The translations under genes and the position numbers were made by a program. Below are positions 22,469-34,041 of a stretch of DNA of 64,000 nt, piece by piece. This DNA comes from Rheum nobile (lineage: Eukaryota; Streptophyta; Magnoliopsida; Caryophyllales; Polygonaceae), in the NCBI GenBank assembly GCA_027886185.1, contig WOAB01000040.1, positions 11,222,001 through 11,286,000 of the forward strand, written 5' to 3'. Positions within the stretch are counted from its first letter, which is position 1. Each line of letters begins with the position of its first letter. The notes beneath the pieces were generated by a model that ran no database searches, had not been told where the DNA came from, and saw only the letters and a program-made list of their open reading frames with translations.

Positions 22469-22483
22469 AAGATAGGTCCACAC
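22458..22483 (-). promoter_or_regulatory. leader hairpin of element B2
   Basis: A 9-bp stem (GTGTGGACC / GGTCCACAC) with loop TATCTTAT in the element sense, between primer site and gag. It is homologous to the Z and C hairpins. Confidence 0.6.
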
Positions 22484-22566
22484 ACACAAGCAAACACACG
22501 AAAATCACACAGAAAAAATTCAAAAACACACAAACCATGCAAAACACCAAAAATTCGCAATTGCCT

Positions 22567-22584
22567 TCCCCGGCAACAGCGCCA
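22567..22584 (-). promoter_or_regulatory. primer binding site, tRNA-Asp type (element B2)
   Basis: One mismatch to the tRNA-Asp complement (GCTGTTGCC instead of GCCGTTGCC). It lies 5 bases inside the LTR end at 22,590. Confidence 0.85.
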
Positions 22585-22589
22585 AAATT

Positions 22590-23921
22590 TGACAGAGGGT
22601 AGTCGTTGTATCCCCAATCAAAAGTAAATCCTAAAATCATCACTAAACAAAGTATAGTAAGTAAGTCAGGGTCAATCCCACAGAGAAGGAAGGAATCAAT
22701 GGTGGTAGCATGCAATGTCACAAAGGGGGGTTTTATGGTTGGTTGGTTGAAAACAAAACAAACAAAACAAAGTAGAATGGATGAAATATCAAGAAAGAAA
22801 AACACTTAGCCAAGTAATGTCCACATAAGTCATTCAAAGGTTGTTCATAGATTAAGTCCTATCTTCCTATTCAGTTATTCCTGTCCCGATCTTATGTAAA
22901 TTCAGAGGGAAACCTTCTACAAAGAACCCTTACCAATGAATAACCCTAGTACCACTAAAGGTTCAACCCAAAGGCAACAATGCATATAAGAATTAACCAG
23001 GATACACAGAACGCTCGCTCAGATGCATTTACCATGTAATCAATTCCCACATAGATATAATCCACAGATGGAGATAACAATCAATGCTTGCTACTTATAC
23101 TAGAGCGTTAGCCCAACAGTTCCCTAGTATTAGCAATATGAATGAAAGCAATAAACCTAGGTGATCAGTCTAGATAAACCAACAAACATTCAAATATGAA
23201 TTTGCTCAGAGAAAAGATATAACTCAATAGGATAGATAGATAGGAACAAAACCTCACAACCAGATGAACGAACTCATGCTTCCATTACCGGACTAAGCCA
23301 AAGAGGCTTAGCTCCTCATAGTCATGGTAGAAACTTCAAAAGAAATAAACAACGATGAATTGAAATTGCAAAAACTAGAACTAGTCTCTAAAGTGTGGAT
23401 CTCTAACCCTAATGCATAAATAGAGTATTTATAGGGCCCTAACAAATGACCTAGCCCATTAAGAAAAATAACTGAAATAGAAATAAAAAAAGGGAAAAGA
23501 AAACTAAAAAGATAATTCGGAATAAGTCCGAGCCTCTGCCGTGTCAGACCCGCGATCGCGGGTGGTGGACCTTGATCGCGGCCCATGTGGCTCCGAGCCC
23601 TTCAATCTCTCCGCGCCCGCAGAAAACTCTCGACATGCTCCGAGGCCCGCGATCGCGGCACCCATGCCCGTGATCGCGGTTAATGCTCGGCATTCTTGTC
23701 CTTTGCCTTGCACCAACCCGTCTCCTCTTCACTCCTTGGCGTCTTCTCTTGATGGCTTCCTTCCTCAGTGTCTTCATGATCTCCAAAGTAGCTCAAACAC
23801 CTCCAAAAACACCAACTTCGCCTCCAAACGCCATACACAAGAATGTGTCTAAATCTACCCGAATGGCACCAATAAAACCTCTAATAACTCTTAGTTAAGC
23901 CCTACAAAGTAGTGCTTATCA
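22590..23921 (-). repeat. 5' LTR of element B2
   Basis: A 1,332-bp LTR with termini TGACAG...TTATCA, nearly identical to the solo LTR at 13,648-14,981. It is followed by ATACT (23,922-23,926), matching the left target duplication at 13,643. The TATA box is at 23,426-23,434 (minus). GCGATCGC palindromes lie at 23,548-23,563 and near 23,646, plus a variant at 23,668. Confidence 0.9.
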
Positions 23922-25490
23922 ATACTCCATGTCGATCCGTTCCCCCATGCTTGTGCAATTGCTGATGGTTGGACCACTCGTCGTATCCATGAATGCACTT
24001 GCCATCTTTAAAAACTGTCTACCCATCATCTCAGGGGCTGCATGTATGTCCTGCCCCGTATCCAGCGTATAAAAATCAGCCACTGGCATCAAGGCCTCCT
24101 TCTTGTGCTTCCCCTTTGGTTTCTTTTTGATCTTACCCAGCGCCCTTAAAAGTTCTGTGTAGCACGGGGCGTTGTTTGCCAAATGGGCCAAAGGGATGGT
24201 TGCCTTGCAGCTACTGGAGGTGTCGAAGAGATCCTTGTCGTCAATTATCATCCTCTCCTTTAGTGCCTCCGGAAAGGGGACAGGGAGCTTTTCAGAACCA
24301 AGAGGAGGAAAAGTTGGACGAACAAAGGGGTCCTCTTCTTTGTCATGATCAATATCCAGATCTGGGCATTCACCGCGGGGTGGTAGTCTCACCGCGAGGC
24401 GGTGTTCTTGGCCGCGGGGCGGTGGTGTTGACTCAGGACAACTGAGAGCTTCAGCCGGGTCGCGGTGGGTGTCGCCGCGGGGCGGTGGAACTTGCCCATC
24501 TTCAATTTCAGCTCTGTCGTCCTTTTCAGCAGTAGGAGCGACTTGCAATTCCTTGCCACTTCGGAGGGTCACAGCATTTACACTTTCATGCGCGGCCCTT
24601 TTGTCCAACCTAGCGACCACATCTGTCAAATGAACCACGGCCTCTTTCATGCTCTTGATGTCGGCCTCAGTAGTTTGCACATGCGTTGTGAAGTGCATTG
24701 TTAAGGTCTTGAGCATGTCTTCAGTTGAAGGGGAGTTACTAGCATGGGAAGCTACTGGTAGCTCATCAAAGTGGGGTTGAGGTGCTTCTTGTTTACCCGT
24801 CTTCGCAATAATGTCTTTCAATGAAGTAATTTCTTGCAATAAATGTACATCATTGGAGTTGACAGCATTAACTCCTTTGGTCTTTGGGGCTTCATCGAAA
24901 TCTCTTGTGCTCTCAGCCATATCATGAAGTCTAGTCATGGCTGCATCAGGGGTCATATTCAAGATACTACCACCATATGTAGCATCTATGATTCTTCTTT
25001 CATCATCCAACAACCCACTGTAAACATAGAGTACTAGAGCTTTCTTGTCAAAACCATGGAACGGGCAACTAGAGCAAAGTCGTTTGAACCGCTCACAATA
25101 GTCATAAAGGATCTCCTCCTCTCCTTGTTCAATCCTGGTTGGGAAATATTGTGTGAGGAAAGCCTTATGTAGGTCAGCCCATGAATCTATGCTTCCGCCA
25201 GGCAGATGATAGTACCAGTCCTCAGCATCGTCTTTAAGAGTGAACCCGAAGGCTCTCATTTTAATCTGATCCTCAGTGACGTTGGCTGGTTTAATGCTCA
25301 TGATGACGTTATAGAATTTACCCAAATGAAGAATGGGGTCTTCTCCACTTCGTCCATAATATCTCGGGAGCAATCGTATCACTCCTGTTCTGAGCTCAAA
25401 TGTCACACCATCCGCAAGGGATGGAATGATTACAGCCAATGGCTGCTATATCAAATCTGGCGCAGTCAGCTGTCGGAGTGTCTGAGCCAT
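23919..25490 (-). pseudogene. knuckle-less gag of element C, right copy
   Basis: Near-identical to 14,979-16,550, with the same three in-frame deletions and the same PPRG linker. It differs by scattered substitutions, one of which creates an early in-frame stop near codon 15 (about 25,447), so this copy is not translatable from its normal start. Confidence 0.8.
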
Positions 25491-25605
25491 TCGTACATGT
25501 CTCTGTATCAACTTCAACAAGTAGCGAATCAGTAGCAAAGGTGCGGACCGTAAGATAGATCCACACCGCAGTCAATCACAAAAGCACACAACAAAACAAA
25601 AATCT

Positions 25606-25623
25606 TCCCTGGCAACAGCGCCA
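25606..25623 (-). promoter_or_regulatory. primer binding site, degraded (element C, right copy)
   Basis: Two substitutions relative to the perfect site in the left copy (16,666-16,683). The leader hairpin is at about 25,540-25,567. Confidence 0.8.
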
Positions 25624-25627
25624 AATT

Positions 25628-27101
25628 TGACGGGGCTAAAGATGCGCAATGCAAGTATCGTTGATTAGCCTTATCAAAGTAAAAAGTCCTAACAGATCTA
25701 CTAAACAGATGTATAGTAAGCAAGCAAGGGTCGAACCCACAGGGAAGATCTGATGCAGTATGAAATCGTGAATGATAAGTAACAAGCTAGGGGGTTTAGT
25801 TATCACGAGAAAGCAAAGCAAACAAGTTTGGTTGAGTTGAGAAAATATAATGGGGAAAGTAGTCCTACTAGAGCGAGATCCACAATACAGAGATATAATT
25901 TGATCACAAAAATCTATTTAATCCAAGTTCTTTTACTATCCTTATAGTTGTTCCCACCCTGATCTTAAGTACTACCGATTCTCACAGTTGTCGATAGACT
26001 TATTACTATGCCAATGATAAAGTACCACCGATTCTCACAGTTGTCGGTATACTTTACCACTGACGCAGCAATAGCAATGCACACAAGGATATAGGATACA
26101 TGCAAATAGAAAGACGTATTAATACTCGCATGCAACTGACTCTCACTCACAATTGTATGCTCGGAACCCATATACGCACAATTGTGTTTGCTACTAGATA
26201 TGCACTCGGAACCCCCCTATGCAATCCTAGCAATTGATAAAAAAGTATTCAACCTAGTTGATCAGGCTAAGAAGAACAACAAGAAATCAATATTCAATAT
26301 AACCAAGAGAATCAAACCAACACTTATAAGGATAAGAACAAGGAATATAAATCTCATAAACACATCAACTGTACTGCTTCAATCGTCTAGTAGAACAGAG
26401 GGAAGTTAGTTCTCCATTCAAACGAGAATGAAAACCTAATAGAAAAGTAACTTGTGTAATGTAAAATTGTCTGCCTCTAGGGCGTGACTGCCCACTCAAG
26501 ACCTAGAAAGTGGTCTTAAATAGGTTTAGGAAATAATTTAACCTAATGGAAATAACAAAGGAAATAAAATAATAGAAATAAGAAAGTCTGAAATACAATA
26601 AAGGAAATAAAATCTTCTGCTGGCCGCGAGGCATGACGTGCCCACCGCGGGGCGTCAGTCTTCTAGTTGCCTTCTCTGAGATCCACCGCCGGGTCGCGGT
26701 GGCTTCTAGCGCGGGGCGTCAAGTTACACCGCGGGGCGGTGAGTTCCACCGCGGGGCGGCGGTGCCTTTTTCAGCTTCTGCGACACATTAGTATAAACAC
26801 CATAACTTTGGATTCCCAACTCGGATTGCGCTCATATTTTGAGGACTTGTAGTAGACTTCACGATATAACTCCTCGAATTGGAATCACTTCATTTGGACA
26901 TCTGAGTAGAGAGAGCGAACCATTTGAATTCAGCACATTGTTCTTCTACTCTTCAATACACTTCAAACCTCTATAAATCCCATGATTTCTTCACTTCTCT
27001 CCACAACTTCTGGATTACAGACTTAGCCACAAATCTCATCCTAAACTCCTCTAAATAATGCTAATAATTGCTAGTTAAGGTGCATGAAATGACACCTATC
27101 A
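25628..27101 (-). repeat. 5' LTR of element C, right copy
   Basis: Plus-strand TGACGGGGC...GACACCTATCA, 1,474 bp, almost identical to 16,688-18,169. The following five bases are TGAAT, one change from the TGAAG target duplication. A dyad cluster lies at about 26,686-26,762. Confidence 0.88.
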
Positions 27102-27676
27102 TGAATATATCATAGGATTTACAGCTTAATGAAGGATGGAGAAGATGGAGGAGAAGATCTGCTTAAGACTCATGGAGGAAGGCTACCATCACTTGGTAGT
27201 ACAGAAGAGTAGAAAATTAAGACTTGAAGAAGCTGTACTTTGCCGCCCCGCGCCAAAAGCCACCGCGACCCGGCGGTGGATCTCAGAGAGGGCAACCCAT
27301 TTGAATTCAGCACATTGTTCTTCTACTCTTCAATACACTTCAAACCTCTATAAATCCCATGATTTCTTCACTTCTCTCCACAACTTCTGGATTACAGACT
27401 TAGCCACAAATCTCATCCTAAACTCCTCTAAATAATGCTAATAATTGCTAGTTAAGGTGCATGAAATGACACCTATCATGAATATATCATAGGATTTACA
27501 GCTTAATGAAGGATGGAGAAGATGGAGGAGAAGATCTGCTTAAGACTCATGGAGGAAGGCTACCATCACTTGGTAGTACAGAAGAGTAGAAAATTAAGAC
27601 TTGAAGAAGCTGTACTTTGCCGCCCCGCGCCAAAAGCCACCGCGACCCGGCGGTGGATCTCAGAGAGGGCAACCCA
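26923..27676 (+). repeat. 377-bp direct tandem duplication
   Basis: Units 26,923-27,299 and 27,300-27,676 look identical base for base. Each holds the end of C's LTR, TGAAT, and a piece of A's LTR. The short similarity AACCA/ACCCA at the joint suggests microhomology. The left copy (18,385 region) lacks the duplication. Confidence 0.85.
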
Positions 27677-28637
27677 GCGAAGCCGCCGCCCCACGGTGGA
27701 TGTAGACGCCTCGCGGCCAGCGGAGATTTGTTTCCCATTTTGCATTTTCGGATCACCCATTTTTATTATTTTATTTCCTTTATTATTATTGTTAGGTTTA
27801 GCTTATTTTCTTTTGCCTATTTAAGGTCTTTTCCAGGCCTTAGATAGGGGACTCTCTCTCGTTTTCATTTCTATCTCTAGGGTTTGAACGAATGGAGAAC
27901 TAAACACATTTGTTTCGCTAGACAATTGAAGCATTGCTATGAATTGGTTGTGAGATTTCTATTCCTTGTTCTTTATCTTATTAAGTTGGTTTAATTCTCT
28001 TGAGCATATTGTATATTGGTTTGTGTTGATTTATCTAGCGTAGATAACTAGGTTTATCGACATTTATCATAGTGCTAGGATTTGCATATAGCGGAATGCG
28101 AGTGCATATCTAGTAGCAAACACAATTGTTACATATAGTGGAATACGAGTGTGCAATTGTGAGAGAGAGTTATTTGCATGTTAAATAGTAAGGTTTTCTT
28201 CTATTTGCATGTATCCTATATCCTTGTTTGAATGCTATTGCTTTATTGATAGTAAGGTTTTCTTCTATTGATATTGTGGTAAGTGATGCCAACAACTGTC
28301 TGAATTGGTAGTTAATTATGATCAGGATGGGAACGACTATAAGATTGTGAAAAGAACTTGGAACAATAGTTATCAGTGATCAACCTGTTTCATCTGCAGT
28401 ATGGATATTTGTCTAGTGGAATACTTCCACACATTATACTTATTCTTTCTCTAAAGCTTAAATCATTGTTACTCTGCGATCACACAAAACCCCCCTTTGT
28501 TACTTGTCAGTCACACGTCTTTTGCATACAGATAACCGACTCCCTGTGGGATCGACCCTGACTTGCTTGCTATACTCTTTAGTAGGTGATTTAGGATTTC
28601 TTTGACAGGAAAACGACACCGGTTTCTGGCCTTGTCA
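27677..28637 (+). repeat. 3' LTR of element A, terminal piece
   Basis: Continues A's LTR with GCGAAGCCGCCGCCCC and ends ...GGCCTTGTCA at 28,637. Its last 359 bases match 2,170-2,528. A TATA-like CCTATTTAAGG is at about 27,818. The base run after 28,637 (AAGGG) should be A's target duplication, with its partner left of the window. Confidence 0.85.
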
Positions 28638-29539
28638 AAGGGGCATATCGATTCGAGACAAAGGATGGTTAACCACTACCGTGAAGCTGGAACGCGACCT
28701 ATCTAAAGTTGTATCATTTCTAGACCTAACACTTTACGTTCAAATAAAATTTATTCAATTATATTCATTTGACCTTTTACTAACTTAAGCATCGGAGGGC
28801 CGTTGGGCTCACACCGGTCACCCCTTTGTCTTTTTCTCTTTTGAAGCGTTATGAACAGAAACACAACGAGAGGCCTCAAGACAAATCAAGTAGATCAACA
28901 TACAAAAACACTATCATACACATCGCTTACACATTACATGACCGGTCAGTACACATGGAGTGGAGGAACAATACAAAACACATCCTTATACGAGTTGCCC
29001 TAAACACTGTAAAGGTACAGGTCTCACCAAAATACAAATACAATCCTCCCTGGAATTACACGACATGTCATACAATATAACAACTACAATTACAGGTCTA
29101 TACGACCAAAACTACGCAGTCAAACCAAGAAGCAACCAACGAATCCACCTAAAAAAAAGAGAAACGACAGCATATGCAAACACGACATTCATATCAAACG
29201 TGCGACCCGCGATGGTCGACGAGTCGCCAAAACTATTATACATCCCATCTTCACAATGGGGAACAACATTCATAAAGACAAATGTCATGAAGTTTACGCG
29301 TCAAACACACGACGCAAGAAGAACCAACGTGTGATGCAAGAAGAACCAAATATCGCCAGAAACACACAGACCATAAAACATCAAGACTCACCCGATTTCT
29401 CGACGGCATCCACAGGGAAAGACGATCGATATTTTAGCGTAAGAGAAGTCGTCTCTGGCATATCCTCCGTAGCGCCCTTGTTAGTCTCAAGACCTCCATC
29501 ACCCTTCTGCTCTTCCTCCTCTAAGCCGATGATCTAGAA
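28638..29539. other. non-coding repeat remnant flanking element A
   Basis: I see no convincing gene here. The stretch TAACTTAAGCATCGGAGGG near 28,780 resembles the U5 end common in plant gypsy LTRs, so A may have inserted into an older LTR. The rest is AC-rich and unrecognised. Confidence 0.4.
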
Positions 29540-29556
29540 GAGCTCAACACCGGGGT

Positions 29557-31197
29557 TCACGTTGGGGTAGAGGAGATCCATGCTAACCTTCTCATTGTCC
29601 ACGTTCCAAGATACATGACCCCTGCGATGTACTCCTCAATCATTTCAATGCGAGACTTAATACACTGGTAAGCGTCGACATCACTTGCAATCTGAGCATC
29701 TTTCACTAAGAGCTCCTTAACTTTACTTTTCAATTCCTCGACACGAGCTTGAACCTCCTTCAACTTCCTATCGGCATGGGCCAGCTTACTTTCAGGCACC
29801 TTCACACGACTATTGGCAGTAGTAAGTTGAGTCTCGGCTTGAGCAATAATTTTATCAGCTCTGTCACTTAGATCTTGCACCGTTGAGAAGGCCACCAAAA
29901 AATATTGATTTTATTGGGAACAAAAGAAAAAGATTGAATACTAAACGCAAAACAAGAAATATAGAGAAAATTACACAGAAACCCGTATACACTTACTTTC
30001 CAAGCTAACGCTCCCGCTTCATCGATGCAATCAATTGGGTGCAAATCTCTGATTGCCTTCTTAGCGACATGATCCTAGATGTGGAGGAGATCGTTCAAAG
30101 ACTTGTCCTTAAGATCGTCCAATGGTGGCTCGACGGCCATGATCGCCTTCCTCTTTGCCCCATAAGCTTTAGACGACGGCGAGTCTAGGGAGATAATCTT
30201 GGCCGAAGCCGACGCCTTTGCCACTGAAATCTTTTGCTCCAAAAGGCTCTTCTTGGAGAGATGCGCACTCGATCTTTCAACGCGGGATGTTGTCAGATAA
30301 GCGCAACATAGTAAGCATACGAACAATCCAAAAACCACCCATATGCTTACCTGCAGGAACGAACATGTGACTTTGGTGATGGAAGTTGATGGTGTCGACA
30401 TGTTGGGAGGATTAGGTGCTAAGAAGTTGATATTCTTGAAAGACCTTTCATCTTCAGGAAGGGAAAGCAAAACTTGGGTCACGGCTTCGAAGTCGGAATC
30501 CTCAAACTCCTCCAGATCAGGAACTGAAACAAAACACATGTGAGAAAAAGTTAAGAAGACATCCGGTAAAAAACTAAAAAAGGACAAATACGATACATGA
30601 CGTCCTCCAGTCATCCAGCAAGAAAGAATAGTCGAAACCTTCCTTGAGTGACTTCCGCTGCACAAAGAAGAAATGAGACCTCCACCCGCGGTCATTAACA
30701 TTAAGGTTCAAAGCGATCGGCTGTCTACCTTCCCAAAGGCGTAATTGAAACCTAGAAGACCCCTGACTACTCAAGTAATAGGAGTACCAAAGGGCGTCGA
30801 AGTCAAATTCAATATCAATGCCAAAGACTAATAGGTCAATCACCCTCAGAAGATGCCATGCATGTGGCATAACTTGACATGGGGCAAGGTGCAAGACGGT
30901 CAAGAAATTTCAAACAAGGTTTGAAAATGGGAAAGAATGACCAATCTTAAAAGGGTACCCGAAGAAGCAGATACAACCTTTTTGACGCCAATCGGTGCGT
31001 TCATAAGAATGGGGGAGACATGCTACTGTTTCGGCAGGAAACTTCCCTATTTCCAACATTTTGTCTAACTTCGGTTAGGTTAGGGTTCCGGCTAACGAAT
31101 CTTCTTGACTTAAGAGCTCCAGGGGGGAGAAATCGTTGTCCTCCTCACTGGGGCCACAAGACGTGATCCTATTTCTTTTGGATCTTGAAAATGCCAT
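29557..31197 (-). pseudogene. antisense ORF of Tat-like element G1, with introns
   Basis: The minus-strand start is at 31,197 (MAFSRSKRNR). The N-terminal part contains LHLAPCQVMPHAWHLLRV, a Trp/Phe-rich block and NVNDRGWRSHFFFV. These features are typical of the putative gypsy-type transposon domain (PF04195 family, named from memory) found in antisense ORFs of Tat elements. The C-terminal part (29,557-29,898) is a heptad-rich coiled coil. Two in-frame stops lie between 30,900 and 31,100. Splice signals are good: an intron at about 30,524-30,596 (GT...TTTCAG) and a donor CAG/GTAAGC at 30,350. The function is unknown. The plus-strand LTR starts 288 bases upstream of the ATG, so the gene runs antisense to the element. 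Confidence 0.7.
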
Positions 31198-31468
31198 GAA
31201 AGAATAGATAAGGAAGCAAAGGTAAGAATTTGAATTTTTACCTTAAGCAAAACAAAGCTTTATTTTCAAGGGAAGAAGCATTAAAAGTTGAGAGGCGGTG
31301 GTTGCCAATTTTAAAGTGGTGAAATCAATTGACATGATGGCCGAAATGATGGTCCACTAAGAAGCCGCCACATGGTCTCCACCTGCAAGAAAATCGGCAA
31401 AATAAAGATTGTGTTGGATAGAGAAAGGAAAGTTAACCGCTCAATTGAAACCGTTCCAATCGGCCTAG

Positions 31469-32007
31469 TTAACTTTGGGGCAATTGTTGGGCCAAGACTT
31501 TACAATTTTGATGGCCATGCCCAATATTCCAAAGATGACAGAAATCTCAAAGATTTGGGTGGAGTCCGCGAGGAGTTGCGAGACATTTAGAGACGTCGAA
31601 GGAGATCTTAGAAGACCGGCGAACGACCCGACGTCTCCCACGAATCTCGGATAATTTTTACTAGACTAGTTGAGAATTTTGTATAATTATTATAGCATCT
31701 CTCATGTAACACACATGACATGAGAGCTTACAAGCATAAGCATTATCGTACTTCTCTCAAACATTGCTCAATGAAGGTAATTTCTCTCTGATTGTGTTCT
31801 TTGCTCAAACATTTAAGCGTGCAACGACAAAGTTCTTCGATTCGTTAATCTTCTCACTCTAAGGAGATAAGATTGTTCTCGTATTTATTCAATTTCATTT
31901 ATTTCGTTATCATTTTATTTGGATTGTCTAGATATCTTCATCTTACTGTTGTCTAATTACCCCATTCAAGGCGATTTAGGTCTGTTCGATATTTTTGTCC
32001 CAAAACA
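31469..32007 (+). repeat. polypurine tract and 3' LTR of element G1
   Basis: A purine tract (ACTTTGGGGCAAT) precedes an LTR of about 523 bp, 31,485-32,007, with termini TGTTGGGCC...CCCAAAACA. Its counterpart is at 35,946-36,598. No primer site follows 32,007, so this is read as a 3' LTR. Confidence 0.7.
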
Positions 32008-32362
32008 TCATCTCTATCACATCCCTTCCAATGTCGATCTTTGGCAACATGTCTTGATGTATCCGGGTGATCTACGTCGACGGGATCTAGGGGCCCTAAT
32101 AATACCCCTAAGGCGTTTGGCAGATGGACCAATTGTATGTGGGAAATGACTTCAACACCCCTCCTCGAAAATCAAAGCACCGCATTTGAATTTTGAAATA
32201 CTTCCAAGATCTTCTACAAACCCATCATATCGGTCTATTTAAGGCAATGTTGTCTTTCTCTTTATCCCATCTACGCCTTTGTATCTTTGTAGGTTAAGCT
32301 TTTTCGTCTTCATTTTCCATCTTCTCTTTCGTTTCTTCTTTGCATTAAAAAAAAACCCTTCA

Positions 32363-34041
32363 ATGGCCCCCCAAAATCCCAATGCTCCAAGCGCCCAAGC
32401 TTCTGATGATGAGCAACTTCTTTTCCATCCTTCTCATATTATAACCCCTCAATATCAAATGGCTTCCTCCATCACCAACTCTCGCCCCTTCGTAAGGGCA
32501 ATCGGTTTTCCAGAGGACACGACTGTCACTATGACGGATGAACTCCTGTTTGTTGATTTCTTCTATAAGGATGGATTTCGATGTATGAGTATCCATTATG
32601 GATCAGTCATCGCCTCCCCTTCTTGCCTCTAGTTTGTTAATTCCTTTCAAACCTGAATGTCAGTGTCGCCTAAATTCTTCCTCAAACTTGGAGAATATTT
32701 TTCACCCTTAATTGAATCATCCAAACCCACAACATTCCCTTCATAATCCAAGATCTTTAATACTCTTACTCCTTGGCTTTGTGTGGCCAAGGAAGGATCA
32801 CGTGAAAATCCAGGTTAGGGAGACCTTGCCTAGTGATCGATGCGACCAAGAATGACAAGGACTGACCATATCGCTTTTTCTTCATGATGAAATCATATCT
32901 AGGGCCGGATTGTGAATTCTTGCGCCATGCTTGCCATAAAGAGGGTAATATTTGTTTTAGTTTTCTTTCACATCTTCGTCATGTTTTAACTTTATTCTCA
33001 CACACTCTTATTGGCAGTGAATCATGAAGTTATCAACTCTAGGTTCCGTTGGTAGAACTTCCCGTTGAAGAAGTTAAAGGATGCCCTCTCCAAAGATGTA
33101 TAAGTCCCTCAAAATCCTACTCTTTTGACGCGTTCACTTTTCATGAAGCATCTAAGTTGTGTTGTCATGTCTTGATTTCTTAGCATCCAAGGCAAGACGT
33201 GTTGAGTCCACTATTGACAAGATTGCAGTAAAGAAGAGGAAGCTGCTAGGAGAGGGCTCCTCTTCCATCGTGTCGGTCGTGATCCCCAAGGAACTTCCAA
33301 AGGTGCCCAAGGTGACCCCTGTTGCGGAGAAGAAGGAGGAGCTAACCAAGGAGAACGCATCACCTTCCTCAACCATGTCGGAGCTACCTGGAATACTTGC
33401 TTTCACGATGATATCCCAAGAGATGGCCCTCCATATGGTTTAGAGCGTCTGGTCACCCCTATTGAAAGAGCACTACGTAGGGGTTAACACAGTGGAGATG
33501 TTTGGAGAGACTGTCGTCGTGCAATGGCAGGCAACACGCGTTTGTCTAATATACTTTTTATCTATTTTTGATTAGTACTGACGGTCTTGATGACAGGGTC
33601 TTCAAGCACTGTCGTCGTGCAATGGCAGGAACACATCAAAGGGATCTCATCACAGATGGATGCTATGGAGAGCGAGGGGGGAGCTTATTGGAACACAATG
33701 GATTCACTATAAATTTCGAGCTATTCCATAGCGTAACGACTCAACAAGGGAAAATCAGGATGCTTGAAGAGGAGTTGTTCCGTCTGAGGGATGAGAAGAC
33801 AAATGCGGCGGAGAACTATGGCCAACTGGTGGCCGAACTCGACAAGGTAGATTATGCCGCCGAGAAACACGTCGACTGGGACACTGTGGATGGGAGAGCA
33901 GCTTTGCGTGAAGCATATTTATCCACGATGGTCTACCCAAGCATGACTCCTAGAAAGATCACGGGCTTGGATGACGATGGCAAGAAGGATGTGACTCCAG
34001 TCGTGGATGAGGATAAGCAGGACCCTCCCGTTTCTTCATAA
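32363..34041 (+). pseudogene. antisense-type ORF of a third Tat-like element (H)
   Basis: The plus-strand start MAPQNPNAPSAQ is at 32,363, with open pieces at 32,363-32,632, 33,159-33,443 and 33,568-34,041. The C-terminal piece has coiled-coil heptads (KIRMLEEELFRLRDEK) and an acidic tail ending VDEDKQDPPVSS. Intron-like gaps have donor GGGTAATATT at about 32,946 and acceptor TTGGCAG at about 33,017. By analogy with G1 and G2 this is the antisense ORF of an element on the minus strand. The N-terminal domain is too decayed for a firm assignment. Confidence 0.5.

Noticed and set aside
8679..28810. The 17-base match GGAGGGCCGTTGGGCTC at 8,679 and about 28,794.
   Set aside because: The flanks do not align and a match of this length is not far from chance in 64 kb of repeat-rich DNA.
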